A stretch of DNA of 20,819 nt from an uncultured Campylobacter sp. (GTDB taxonomy: Bacteria; Campylobacterota; Campylobacteria; Campylobacterales; Campylobacteraceae), in the NCBI RefSeq assembly GCF_938030685.1, contig NZ_CALHHX010000013.1:1-20819 (forward strand), in the 5' to 3' direction. Both the position numbers and the translations under genes were made by a program. Of this stretch, positions 1 through 7,104 are shown piece by piece. The notes under the pieces were generated by a model, which worked only from the letters and a program-made list of their open reading frames with translations, had not been told where the DNA came from and did no database searches. Each line of letters begins with the position of its first letter. Within the stretch, counting starts at the first letter, position 1.

Positions 1-3
1 AAA

Positions 4-78
4 TGGAGCGGGAAACGAGAGTCGAACTCGCGACATCAACCATGGCAAGGTTGCGCTCTACCACTGAGCTATTCCCGC
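4..78 (-). tRNA. tRNA-Gly (anticodon GCC)
   Basis: The minus strand folds into a full cloverleaf. The 7-bp acceptor stem GCGGGAA/TTCCCGC is perfect. The D arm carries the usual AGCTCAGTGGTAGAGC. The anticodon stem CAACC/GGTTG closes the loop TTGCCAT with anticodon GCC (glycine). The T arm contains GTTCGA. The discriminator base is T and CCA is encoded (plus-strand 4-6). The gene is complete, with only three bases left before the window edge. Confidence 0.95.
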
Positions 79-99
79 ATGCGGTAAAAATAAAGCGCG

Positions 100-128
100 A
101 TTGTAGCCTATAAATTTTCATTTGTCAA
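100..128 (-). promoter_or_regulatory. Sigma-70 promoter of tRNA-Gly
   Basis: Read on the minus strand, there is a perfect TTGACA -35 box (plus-strand 123-128), a 17-bp spacer and a TACAAT -10 box (100-105). The start point would fall a few bases before the tRNA 5' end at 78. A full -35 box is unusual for Campylobacter promoters, which often lack one, and fits a strong constitutive stable-RNA promoter. It sits between the tRNA and the 3' end of moeA. Confidence 0.85.
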
Positions 129-139
129 TAATTTCTCGC

Positions 140-1321
140 TTAAATTTCATAAATTTTTACGATTTCTCCAGCGCGAACTTTGTCGCATTCAGGATCAGCC
201 AAGAAAAAATGCGATGCCGCAGCCAGCGGCCTGATGCGTCCCGAAGGCGACGGCATAGGCGTAAAAACTCCGCCTTCATATGCGCCTACGGTTAAATTTA
301 CTCTACCGCTTTTTAGCTTTAGATCGCTTGCGAGCTTGGCATATATCGCCGCTTCTGCGCTAAAAGCCTCACTTGCGCCGCTAAGCTTAAATAGTATCGG
401 TAGTATGACTGCGCGCGTAAGCACGAAAGCAGCCATCGGATTGCCTGCCATTGCAAAGACGAATTTTCCGTCTTTTGCGAAGCACTTGCTGGGGCGGCCG
501 GGCTTGATATCGATGTGATCGAAAACCTGCAAAAATCCAAGTTCACTCATAGCGCTTTGCATAAAATCCGCCTCCCCAGCACTTGCTCCACCGCTGGTAA
601 TTAGCACGTCAAATTTACGCGTAGCAGTATCTAGCGCCTCGCACACCTCGCTAAAATCATCCTTTAAAATCCCTAAATACTCGTTTTCAAAGCCGTATTT
701 TTGCAGCAATGCAGCAATGCCACTAGAGTTGGCGTTATAAATTTCGCGCTCACTTGCGCTCTGCCACGGCTCTTTTAGCTCGTTGCCGCTCGAAAATATA
801 GCGATTTTAGGACGCGCGTAAGCGCTTACTTCGTAAATTCCTTGCGCGGCAAGAAGCATGATTTTAGCAGGGTTTAAAATTTCGCCACGGCGCAATAAAA
901 GCTCGCCCACGCGCACCTCCTCGCCTTTTTTACGAAAGCCGTCGTGGGCATGAACGGAAGCAGGGATTTTTAGAGTTCCACCTTGCACGTCTACATCCTC
1001 TAGCCTCGCAACAGAGTCCGCGCCCGCAGGCATTGGCGCGCCGGTCATTATCTTTTGCGCTTGCGCAGCCTTGATTTCGTAGAATTTCTCATCTCCCGCA
1101 AAAATCGTAGGCTCTACGATTTTTAGCTCTTCGTCTTTGAAGTCCGCCGCGTAGGCATAGCCGTCAAGCGCCGAATTATCGAAGCAGGGTAGGTTTTTAA
1201 TCGCAGAAATATCGCTAGAAAGGATGCGACCTAGGGTACCGGGAAGAGGCACCATTTCGCTCCGCCTGCTTGATGTGATTTTAATCATAGCCAAATCTAT
1301 GGCCTCATTTATTCCTATCAT
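140..1321 (-). CDS. moeA: Molybdopterin molybdenumtransferase MoeA
   Basis: MoeA inserts molybdate into adenylylated molybdopterin, the last common step of molybdenum cofactor synthesis in the cytosol. The protein has 393 residues, close to the usual ~400. Family motifs are in order: FDNSALDGYA (47-56) and MTGAPMPAGAD (92-102) in the N-terminal region, then in the MogA-like domain TSGGASAGEADF (242-253), KPGRPSKCF (273-281) and AGNPMAAF (292-299). The C-terminal beta domain ends with a GRIRPLAAASHFF stretch. The ATG is preceded by AAAGGA at good spacing. The gene is monocistronic as far as can be seen and ends 61 bp from the tRNA, beyond the tRNA promoter. Campylobacters use molybdo- or tungsto-enzymes such as formate dehydrogenase and nitrate reductase. 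No other cofactor gene is in the window. Confidence 0.95.
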   Translation of the reverse strand: MIGINEAIDLAMIKITSSRRSEMVPLPGTLGRILSSDISAIKNLPCFDNSALDGYAYAADFKDEELKIVEPTIFAGDEKFYEIKAAQAQKIMTGAPMPAGADSVARLEDVDVQGGTLKIPASVHAHDGFRKKGEEVRVGELLLRRGEILNPAKIMLLAAQGIYEVSAYARPKIAIFSSGNELKEPWQSASEREIYNANSSGIAALLQKYGFENEYLGILKDDFSEVCEALDTATRKFDVLITSGGASAGEADFMQSAMSELGFLQVFDHIDIKPGRPSKCFAKDGKFVFAMAGNPMAAFVLTRAVILPILFKLSGASEAFSAEAAIYAKLASDLKLKSGRVNLTVGAYEGGVFTPMPSPSGRIRPLAAASHFFLADPECDKVRAGEIVKIYEI

Positions 1322-1417
1322 TTTAAGTCCTTTTTATCATTTTTTACATTTTAAATTCGCGCAGTTAAGACCTCACATAGTATTAAATTCTATGTTTTGC
1401 CGGAGCTTGCAAAGCAA

Positions 1418-1751
1418 AATTTTATCCAAATGAGTGCGCAAAATTTCACGGGCTCAATTGCCTTATTTTAATGCTAGTGTTACTTAAAATTTCAAAGCAT
1501 ATCACTCGTAAAATTCCGCTTTGCCCTAGGAATTCCGCTCGCATGTGCTTAAAGAATTCCACTACGGTTCGTTCATTAAATTTTACCAAAGCTCACCACT
1601 TAAATTCTTAAGAGACTCATCCTTGAAATTCTACCAAGATTTGCCTTTAAAATTTCGCCACACTTAGCTTTAGCGATTAATGCATTGCTGTTGTAGAATT
1701 TACGTGGCTCTTACGTAGCATGGCATTTTAAAACGCGTTTCGCGTAAAATT
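1418..1751. repeat. Degenerate AATT array, ~24-bp period
   Basis: The moeA-murA spacer (1322-1792) holds no gene. It contains AATT cores, usually in an AAATTY or GAATTCC context, at 1418, 1442, 1488, 1512, 1531, 1555, 1579, 1603, 1627, 1651, 1697 and 1748. The steps are 24 bp repeatedly (1531 to 1651 is five consecutive 24-bp steps, and a one-mismatch GATT sits at 1675), with single 19- and 22-bp slips. Outside the core the units are only loosely alike, often with a pyrimidine-rich tail. It looks like an old, diverged tandem repeat or a positional pattern, not a coding remnant. Function is unknown. Confidence 0.6.
1733..1745 (-). terminator. Weak candidate terminator of murA
   Basis: A 5-bp G+C hairpin ACGCG-TTT-CGCGT lies about 50 bp beyond the murA stop. 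Read on the minus strand it is followed by only TTT before A-rich sequence. The stem is short, so the call is weak. Confidence 0.3.
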
Positions 1752-1792
1752 CCGCATCGCTTGCTTGCACAAGTTTTTTTATTTCGAAGTCC

Positions 1793-3061
1793 TCATTCCT
1801 CCAGCCTATGTATGTCTGCGCCGAGCGCACCAAGCTTAGCTTCCAGCCTCTCATATCCGCGATCTAGGTGGTAAATTCTATGTATTTTGCTCTCGCCGCG
1901 CGCCGCAAGGGCGGCTAAAACGAGAGCTGAGCTGGCGCGCAGATCGGTCGCCATAACGTCCGCACCGTTTAGCTTGCCGCCGCTGATAGTCGCGATGTGT
2001 CCGTTTAAACGGATATCTGCACCCATTCTTGAGAGTTCGCTAACGTGCATGAAGCGGTTTTCAAAAAGCCTCTCGTCGATGGTGCTGACGCCCGTGGCTA
2101 CACACGCCAGCGCCATAAACTGCGCCTGCATATCGGTAGGAAAGCCTGGATATTCGCTCGTGATGATCTCTACGGGTTTGATCTTTGAAGCAGGTAGGAT
2201 CGTTATTTCCTCACCGCCGTTTGAAATTTCAAATTTAAAGCCCATATCTTCAAATTTTGCAAGTACGGCGCCAAGATGAGCCGCGCAAGCGTGCGTGATC
2301 GTGATATGAGAGCCTGTGATTGCGCCTGCGCACAGATAGGTGCCTGCTTCGATGCGATCGGGAATGATCGAAATTTCGTTCAAATTTAAAAGCTCGCCGC
2401 CACTTCCTTTGATGAGGATCTCGTTCGTGCCGATGCCCTCTATGTCGATGCCTGCACTTTTTAATGCGTTGCAAACGGCGATCACTTCGGGCTCTTTTGC
2501 CGCGTTTATGATATGAGTGGTGCCGCTTGCTAAGGCTGCCGCCATTACGATATTTTCGGTGCCGGTGACGGTAATTTTGTCAAAATTTATAGTCGCGCCC
2601 TTAAGCCCCTTTTTTGCGGTGCAAACGACGTAACCCTGCTCGATCTTAACCTCTGCGCCCATTTTTTCAAGCGCGCTAAGATGCAGATCAATCGGTCTGG
2701 CACCGATCGCGCAGCCTCCGGGAAGACTTACCTCGCAGTGTCTAAACCGCGCTAAAAGCGGCCCTAGCACCAAGATCGAAGCTCGCATTTTACGCACTAT
2801 GTCGTAGATCGCCTTGGTCGAGTTTACCTCGCGCGGATCGATTTTGGCGGTATTAGCGTCAAGAAACTCGCACTTTGCACCTAAATTTGAAAGCAGCTGA
2901 ATTAGCGTGTGGATATCGGAAACTGCAGGTAAATTTTTAATTACGACTTCGTTTTTTGAAAGGATAGATAGAGCTATGAGCGGCAGTGCGGCGTTTTTTG
3001 CGCCGCTTATTTTGACGCTACCGCTTAGTTTTTTGCCCCCGTTAATTCGTAGATAATGCAT
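1793..3061 (-). CDS. murA: UDP-GlcNAc 1-carboxyvinyltransferase MurA
   Basis: MurA transfers enolpyruvate from phosphoenolpyruvate to UDP-N-acetylglucosamine, the first committed step of peptidoglycan synthesis in the cytosol. The 422-residue length is typical. The N-terminal SGAKNAALPLIA carries the conserved Lys22-Asn23 pair. The active-site loop PGGCAIGARP has Cys117, the residue that is alkylated by fosfomycin when it is Cys (as here) and not Asp. The C-terminus LDRGYERLEAKLGALGADIHR is characteristic. The ATG follows GGAG with a 5-nt spacer. The gene is transcribed away from the NlpC/P60 lipoprotein gene, with a 126-bp divergent promoter region between them. No truncation is seen. Confidence 0.97.
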   Translation of the reverse strand: MHYLRINGGKKLSGSVKISGAKNAALPLIALSILSKNEVVIKNLPAVSDIHTLIQLLSNLGAKCEFLDANTAKIDPREVNSTKAIYDIVRKMRASILVLGPLLARFRHCEVSLPGGCAIGARPIDLHLSALEKMGAEVKIEQGYVVCTAKKGLKGATINFDKITVTGTENIVMAAALASGTTHIINAAKEPEVIAVCNALKSAGIDIEGIGTNEILIKGSGGELLNLNEISIIPDRIEAGTYLCAGAITGSHITITHACAAHLGAVLAKFEDMGFKFEISNGGEEITILPASKIKPVEIITSEYPGFPTDMQAQFMALACVATGVSTIDERLFENRFMHVSELSRMGADIRLNGHIATISGGKLNGADVMATDLRASSALVLAALAARGESKIHRIYHLDRGYERLEAKLGALGADIHRLEE

Positions 3062-3187
3062 GATTTCTCCGTGTAAAATTTAAATAATTATACAGAATTT
3101 AGCTTTAAAGTTACCATTTTGTTACCGCCAGGCGCTAAAATTGCGCCGTACGTTCAAATCGTCGCATAATTTTATTTAAGGATTTAT

Positions 3188-3823
3188 ATGAAACAATTAA
3201 TTATCTGCGCTTTGGGTGCGTTTTTGCTGCTCGGCTGCTCCTCAAAAGCCCCATCCGCCGGCAGCCAGCAGGCTTATGTCTTAAACGATCGCGAAGAGGG
3301 GATAACCTCCATACCCGGAAGCGAGTTTAATCGCCCGCTAATCGCGTCGGTGGACGGCTATACCGGAACTCGCGCAGGAGGAGATTGCAGCGGATTTATC
3401 ACCGTGCTAAACAGCAAGCACGACGAGCTGTTTTTTAACTCAAAGGATCTGCCGAAATATTTTACGAACGGACGCAAATCTCAAGCGATCTACAACTATT
3501 ACAGCCGCAGGAATTTATTAAGCAATACGCCGCGCGTGGGGGATTTGGTGTTTTTCCAAAACACTTTGCGCTCCAATAAAGGCAAGATCAGCAACGAGAT
3601 CAGCCATATCGGCATCGTGCGCGAGATTTACGCCGATGGGCGAGTAAAATTCGTCCATAATACCCGCGGCAGAAATCAAGCGGATTTTGTAAATTTAAAT
3701 AAAAAGAACGTCCACATCGCGGGACAAAAGATGGAAAATAGCTATATCGTCCGCTGCGGCAAAGATCGCATAAGCTGCCTAGCGTCGAACCGCTTCGCAG
3801 GATACGGACGGGTGAATAACTAG
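3188..3823 (+). CDS. NlpC/P60-family lipoprotein (putative murein endopeptidase)
   Basis: The protein has 211 residues. It begins with a short lipoprotein signal peptide whose lipobox LLGC puts the lipidated cysteine at residue 17, so it should be membrane-anchored facing the periplasm. The rest resembles the NlpC/P60 cysteine peptidase fold: DCSGF with nucleophile Cys67, GDLVFF (118-123), SHIGIV with His140, and FVHNT with His157 as the likely third catalytic residue. Family members cut stem-peptide bonds of peptidoglycan, and the exact bond here is not predictable. Two further cysteines (190 and 197) near the C-terminus may form a disulfide. An inverted repeat GGCGC-N7-GCGCC (3131-3147) and a CATAAT -10-like box (3165-3170) lie upstream, and a weak AAGGA precedes the ATG. 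It is divergent from murA and probably monocistronic. Confidence 0.85.
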   Translation: MKQLIICALGAFLLLGCSSKAPSAGSQQAYVLNDREEGITSIPGSEFNRPLIASVDGYTGTRAGGDCSGFITVLNSKHDELFFNSKDLPKYFTNGRKSQAIYNYYSRRNLLSNTPRVGDLVFFQNTLRSNKGKISNEISHIGIVREIYADGRVKFVHNTRGRNQADFVNLNKKNVHIAGQKMENSYIVRCGKDRISCLASNRFAGYGRVNN

Positions 3824-3840
3824 AATTTTGAAAATTCTTT
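3822..3840 (+). terminator. Candidate AT-rich terminator after the NlpC/P60 gene
   Basis: AGAATTTT and AAAATTCT form an A+T-only stem starting at the stop codon, followed by TT. A second T-run (ATTTTTTG) comes a few bases later. The stem has little G+C, so the call is weak. Confidence 0.3.
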
Positions 3841-3912
3841 CGCCCGTATTTTTTGAAAAATTTCTTATAACTTTTGGAATTTATTAGATTTTATGAAATT
3901 TCGTTAGACCTT

Positions 3913-3950
3913 TTAAAAATTCGCGGCGGTTTAAAAATTCGCGGCGGTTT
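3913..3950. repeat. Tandem 18-bp direct repeat
   Basis: The unit TTAAAAATTCGCGGCGGT occurs twice back to back (3913-3930 and 3931-3948) with no mismatch, plus two further matching bases. The G+C block CGCGGCGG stands out in A+T-rich surroundings. An exact copy implies a recent duplication. Confidence 0.9.
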
Positions 3951-3964
3951 GATTTATGCTCTAA

Positions 3965-4004
3965 AATTCCAAGCAAAATTTTGCAAATAATTTCGCTTGG
4001 AATT
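3965..4004. repeat. Large inverted repeat (hairpin)
   Basis: AATTCCAAGC (3965-3974) pairs perfectly with GCTTGGAATT (3995-4004). After one mismatch, AAATT/AATTT adds five more pairs, leaving an 8-nt loop. No T-run follows, so it is not a standard terminator. Confidence 0.75.
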
Positions 4005-4042
4005 CTAGCTATGACTTAGCTTTGCAGAATTTATTAAATTCC

Positions 4043-4071
4043 TAAAATTCTAATCAAATTTTAGAATTTTA
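4043..4071. repeat. 11-bp inverted repeat with 7-nt loop
   Basis: TAAAATTCTAA (4043-4053) and TTAGAATTTTA (4061-4071) are exact reverse complements. The stem is nearly all A+T, and no T-run follows directly on either strand. Confidence 0.7.
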
Positions 4072-4610
4072 TGGCTTTTAAACTCCTGTAGTAAAAACTT
4101 ATGAATAAAAACTCATTTTGATGCTATCGCGGTAAATTAAATTAGCATTTTTAACGCGTAATTATATATAACAAGCATTTAATAAAATATTACTCTAAAA
4201 ATTTATTTTGAAATTAATTTGAACTCAAATTTTTGTTATTCTTAATAAAATTATACTTATAATTTTATATAAAATTCTACAAAATGGCTTCATATAACTG
4301 AAATTTTATCGTTATTAAATTTAACGGCATGTTTGTTTTTTAATTTACGTCAGATAAACTTTATAAATTACGTAAAACTTTCAAAAAAGATTTACGGTCT
4401 AAATTTCATCATGAAAATTTTACTTTAAAGCCGCTATATCTAAATTTTAACTTTAACGCAGCTATTTTGATAAGGCGCTTGCAATTAAAACCATTGTCAA
4501 AATTTTGATGCTAGAACTTATCTATAATTTTTCTCTAACCCATAAAAACACGCGACGCCTTTAATTTAATCAAAATTTTGCTACTATGCGTGAAAAATTT
4601 AAGGAGTTTC

Positions 4611-5168
4611 ATGCAAACAGGCAAATTTACTCTCGCGATCATCGCGGCGAATATCCTATTTTTCGTGATTTCATTCGCATTGGAATATTTTTTCGGCTTT
4701 AAGTCTTACCTATTTTTCGGGCTCAATCCATATTTTTTCGAGGGGATGCCGTGGCAGCTACTAAGTTCATTTTTTATGCACGGCGGAGTGATGCATCTAG
4801 CGATGAATATGGCAGTTTTATATCAATTCGGCGGGATTTTAGAGCGAGCGTTCGGTGGGATAAAATTTACGCTACTTTACATCGTAGGCGGGCTGCTGAG
4901 CGGCGCTTTGTGCCTGATTTATATCCGTTATGCCATGAACATGGGAGAAATCGTCAATATCGTAGGCGCTAGCGGCGCTATTTGCGTGCTTTTAGGCGTG
5001 ATTGCTTATTTTGATGAACGCAATGCGGGCGGGATTTTTGTCGCGATTTTGATAATGAGCTTTGCGCCGATGTTAATGGGCGTAAATGTGGCATGGTATG
5101 CGCACATAGCGGGATTTGTGGTCGGTTATGGCTTTGGAATGATCCAGAAAAAATTTAGAATTTTGTAG
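4611..5168 (+). CDS. Rhomboid-family intramembrane serine protease
   Basis: The protein has 185 residues and about six hydrophobic segments. Rhomboid marks are in order: the L1/TM2 motif HGGVMHLAMNM with His57, His62 and Asn66 (HxxxN, as in GlpG), GASGA with nucleophile Ser121, and AHIAGFVVGYGFG with catalytic His165. This makes it a likely active intramembrane protease of the minimal six-helix bacterial type. The substrate is unknown. The start at 4611 is chosen because AAGGAG lies 5 nt upstream. The frame is open further upstream to a TTG at 4578, but the added residues would overlap the ribosome-binding site. The sixA-like gene follows after 44 bp in the same direction and may be co-transcribed. 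Confidence 0.9.
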   Translation: MQTGKFTLAIIAANILFFVISFALEYFFGFKSYLFFGLNPYFFEGMPWQLLSSFFMHGGVMHLAMNMAVLYQFGGILERAFGGIKFTLLYIVGGLLSGALCLIYIRYAMNMGEIVNIVGASGAICVLLGVIAYFDERNAGGIFVAILIMSFAPMLMGVNVAWYAHIAGFVVGYGFGMIQKKFRIL

Positions 5169-5212
5169 AATTTAACGCTAAATTATACAAAAAATTTTAT
5201 GAAAGGATGCAG

Positions 5213-5887
5213 ATGAAACGGATATATTTTATAAGACATGCCGAGGCGCAAAGCGGCAACGGAAGCGATTTTGAGCGGGCATTAAGCCAAGTGGGCGAAC
5301 TTTGCGCAATTAAACTCGGAGAAAAGCTGCGCAGCTTGGGACTTGCGCCTGATTTAATTATTACAAGCCCGGCTATACGCGCACTCCATACGGCGCAAAT
5401 TATCGCTAATGCGCTGGACGTGACGAAAAGGGTAGTGCCATTGCGAGAGTTATACGACGCAAGCTTATGGGATTTGGCAAGGTTTGTTCGCAGCTTGGAT
5501 GAGAAACGATTTTTTGGGTGCGGTGTGAATGTAGAAAAATACAATGCGGTCGGTCTGAGTAGCGAAAAACATCGCGACGCAAACGCTGAAAATTCTACTT
5601 TTAAGAGCACTAAAATTCTCGCTAGCATTAGCGAAAATAATGCGATATCTTGCAACAATGTAGAAATTTCTAGCGCAGATATTGTGCAAAATTTTAATGC
5701 AGCTAGCGCGGAATGCGTATTTATCGTTGGACATAATCCGGCAATAGGCGCAATTTGCTCGCTTTTAGGCGAGAAGGAAGTCGATAAATTTCCTCCTTGC
5801 TCGATTTACGGCTTAGAATTTGACGTTCATAAATTCTCAGATATTACCGATCATAGCGGCAAAATGGTAATGCTACAGTGCCCTTAA
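5213..5887 (+). CDS. SixA-like histidine phosphatase with internal insertion
   Basis: A histidine phosphatase superfamily (branch 1) protein of the SixA type. Motifs: IRHAEA (7-12, nucleophile His9), TSPAIRALHTAQ (51-62), RELYDAS (78-84) and VGHNPAIG (172-179, second catalytic His174). SixA-type enzymes remove phosphate from phosphohistidine on signalling proteins; the target here is unknown. The usual length is about 160 residues and this one has 224. The excess is a stretch at about 99-167 placed between RSLDE and the strand before GHNP, where family members have only a few residues. The frame stays open through it. The start at 5213 is preferred over the in-frame ATG at 5207 because AAAGGA (5202-5207) then has a 5-nt spacer. 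It follows the rhomboid gene by 44 bp. Confidence 0.85.
   Translation: MKRIYFIRHAEAQSGNGSDFERALSQVGELCAIKLGEKLRSLGLAPDLIITSPAIRALHTAQIIANALDVTKRVVPLRELYDASLWDLARFVRSLDEKRFFGCGVNVEKYNAVGLSSEKHRDANAENSTFKSTKILASISENNAISCNNVEISSADIVQNFNAASAECVFIVGHNPAIGAICSLLGEKEVDKFPPCSIYGLEFDVHKFSDITDHSGKMVMLQCP
5507..5713 (+). other. In-frame repeat-like insertion within the SixA-like gene
   Basis: About 207 bp inside the SixA-like gene encode residues about 99-167, which have no counterpart in the family core. The DNA resembles the intergenic arrays: AATT cores at 5591, 5614, 5665 and 5690 (steps 23, 51, 25), several in the form AAATTYT followed by a GCTAGC or TAGCGC word, and an inverted repeat TCGCTA-GCAT-TAGCGA. 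The encoded segment is rich in Asn, Ser and Ala, which suggests a disordered loop. Boundaries are estimated from motif spacing in the family, not from an alignment. Confidence 0.55.
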
Positions 5888-6296
5888 TTAAGCTTTTAAC
5901 GCTTCATAATTACAATCGGACGGCTCGTTAGTGCATAAGGCTAATTTTTGCCAAGCATTGTCATATACTCGTAAAATAAGACCATATGGCAAAATAGCAA
6001 ATTATTTTTGAGATAACTTTAAATTTTAAAAAATTTCCAATGATGTGACTAGCCTTGAAAATTGCAGACTAAATGAGTCAAAAAACTAAATTTCATATTT
6101 TTAGATAATCGAGCGTTAGCGCTTTTGCTTGAAATTTCATTTGCTTTGAAAAATCTTAAGTTTAGATTTTGCGGATGAAAATTTCGTGCCAAAATTTTCT
6201 CAAAAACATAAATTTATTGAGAAGAATAAAATTTATTAAGTAAAATTTAATAGTAGCTGTGGTATCATTCCCTAAAAATTTTGATAGGGAATTAAA
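5888..6296. other. Spacer before desulforubrerythrin, no gene found
   Basis: About 410 bp with stops in all frames and no start with a ribosome-binding site. It is A+T-rich with scattered AAATTT words, and I see no regular spacing. The right end holds the promoter region of the next gene: a TATCAT -10-like box at 6263-6268 and an inverted repeat listed separately. Confidence 0.6.
6267..6292 (+). promoter_or_regulatory. Inverted repeat covering the rrc ribosome-binding site
   Basis: ATTCCCTA (6267-6274) and TAGGGAAT (6285-6292) are perfect 8-bp reverse complements with a 10-nt loop. The right arm contains AGGGA, the likely Shine-Dalgarno sequence, 6 nt before the rrc ATG. The left arm abuts a TATCAT -10-like box. 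It could be an RNA hairpin masking the ribosome-binding site or a DNA operator at the promoter. The sequence alone does not decide between them. Confidence 0.55.
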
Positions 6297-6941
6297 ATGA
6301 GACAGTACGAAACTTACAGATGCGACAAATGCGGCGCGGAGGTCGAGGTGCAAAAAGTAGGCGACGGCACGCTTAGCTGTTGTGGCGAGCCGATGAAATG
6401 CATCACCGAGGATCTGACGCAGGTAAATTTGATGAAGGCGTTTGCAGGCGAGTCCCAGGCGCGCAACAAATACGATCTTTACGGCGATTTGGCCAAAGAG
6501 GCGGGCTTTCACGCCATTGCGCGACATTTTTACGAGGCCGCCGAAAATGAAAAATGGCACGCTAGAGCCGAGCTAAAGGCGCATCATGCAGCCGCAGGCA
6601 TTCCGCTTGATAAGATGGATAAAAATCTGCTTGATGCTGCTGCCGGCGAGCGCTACGAGCACGAGAGCATGTATCCGAGCTTCGCTAAAATCGCGACCGA
6701 AGAGGGCAAAAAAGAGGTTGCGCGCCTTTTTAACGCCATCGGCAAGGTCGAGGAGGAGCACGAGCGCGAATACAACGAGCTTCAAAAGATCCTGCTAGAG
6801 GAGGGCTTTTTCGAGAGTTTTGACGAGGAAGTTTGGGTGTGCGAGGTCTGCGGCCACGTCCATCGCGGCAAGAAAGCTCCTGGCGCCTGTCCGCTCTGTA
6901 AGGCTCCGCGTGAGTATTTCAAAAAACAAAGGCTTGTCTGA
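6297..6941 (+). CDS. rrc: Desulforubrerythrin (peroxide-reducing, Rrc type)
   Basis: A cytosolic non-haem iron peroxidase of 214 residues with three domains, as in Campylobacter Rrc. The N-terminal desulforedoxin-like domain has Cys9, Cys12, Cys28 and Cys29 for one iron. The four-helix rubrerythrin domain has the di-iron ligand motifs GESQARNKY (Glu52), EAAENEKWHA (Glu80, Glu83, His88), GERYEHESMYP (Glu118, Glu121) and VEEEHEREY (His155). The C-terminal rubredoxin domain has Cys182, Cys185, Cys198 and Cys201. Family members reduce hydrogen peroxide with electrons from NAD(P)H-linked carriers, which suits a microaerophile. All metal ligands are present. The translation start lies just downstream of a hairpin that includes the ribosome-binding site. 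Confidence 0.95.
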   Translation: MRQYETYRCDKCGAEVEVQKVGDGTLSCCGEPMKCITEDLTQVNLMKAFAGESQARNKYDLYGDLAKEAGFHAIARHFYEAAENEKWHARAELKAHHAAAGIPLDKMDKNLLDAAAGERYEHESMYPSFAKIATEEGKKEVARLFNAIGKVEEEHEREYNELQKILLEEGFFESFDEEVWVCEVCGHVHRGKKAPGACPLCKAPREYFKKQRLV

Positions 6942-6964
6942 TTTGATGCTTGCGGCACGGCGTT

Positions 6965-6993
6965 TTTGCGATAGCTTTTGAAGCCGTCGCAAA
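6965..6993 (+). terminator. Candidate stem-loop downstream of rrc
   Basis: A 7-bp outer stem TTTGCGA/TCGCAAA (6965-6971 and 6987-6993), a 2x2 internal loop and a 4-bp inner stem GCTT/AAGC form a hairpin 23 bp after the rrc stop. No clear T-run follows, so it may be a processing or stability element and not an intrinsic terminator. Confidence 0.4.
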
Positions 6994-7045
6994 TCTCGTT
7001 TATTGTCGCGAGCCGATCGCTTAAATCTTGGCTTAAAATTTTGCG

Positions 7046-7104
7046 CGAGATTTCGTCTTTTTGCTCCTTTTTGCCGCGGGACTCCGTGGCTAGACGAAAT
7101 CTCG
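7046..7104. repeat. 13-bp inverted repeat flanking a 33-nt loop
   Basis: CGAGATTTCGTCT (7046-7058) and AGACGAAATCTCG (7092-7104) are exact reverse complements. The same 13-mer occurs again at 12651-12663 before mdh, which suggests a dispersed palindromic or terminator-type element. Confidence 0.75.

Larger units (their letters stand above)
3824..4610. other. Long AT-rich spacer, no gene found
   Basis: About 790 bp separate the NlpC/P60 gene from the rhomboid gene. All frames are broken by frequent stops and no open frame has a ribosome-binding site. The first 250 bp (to about 4071) hold AATT cores at locally regular steps and strong inverted repeats, listed separately. The rest (about 4100-4600) is very A+T-rich with no structure I can name. 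The rhomboid promoter must lie near the right end, but no clear -10 box stands out. Confidence 0.6.

Noticed and set aside
1418..1751. Regularly spaced units could suggest a CRISPR array.
   Set aside because: Units share only a 4-6 bp core, the step is 24 bp, and no conserved 23-47 bp repeat, distinct spacers or cas genes are present.
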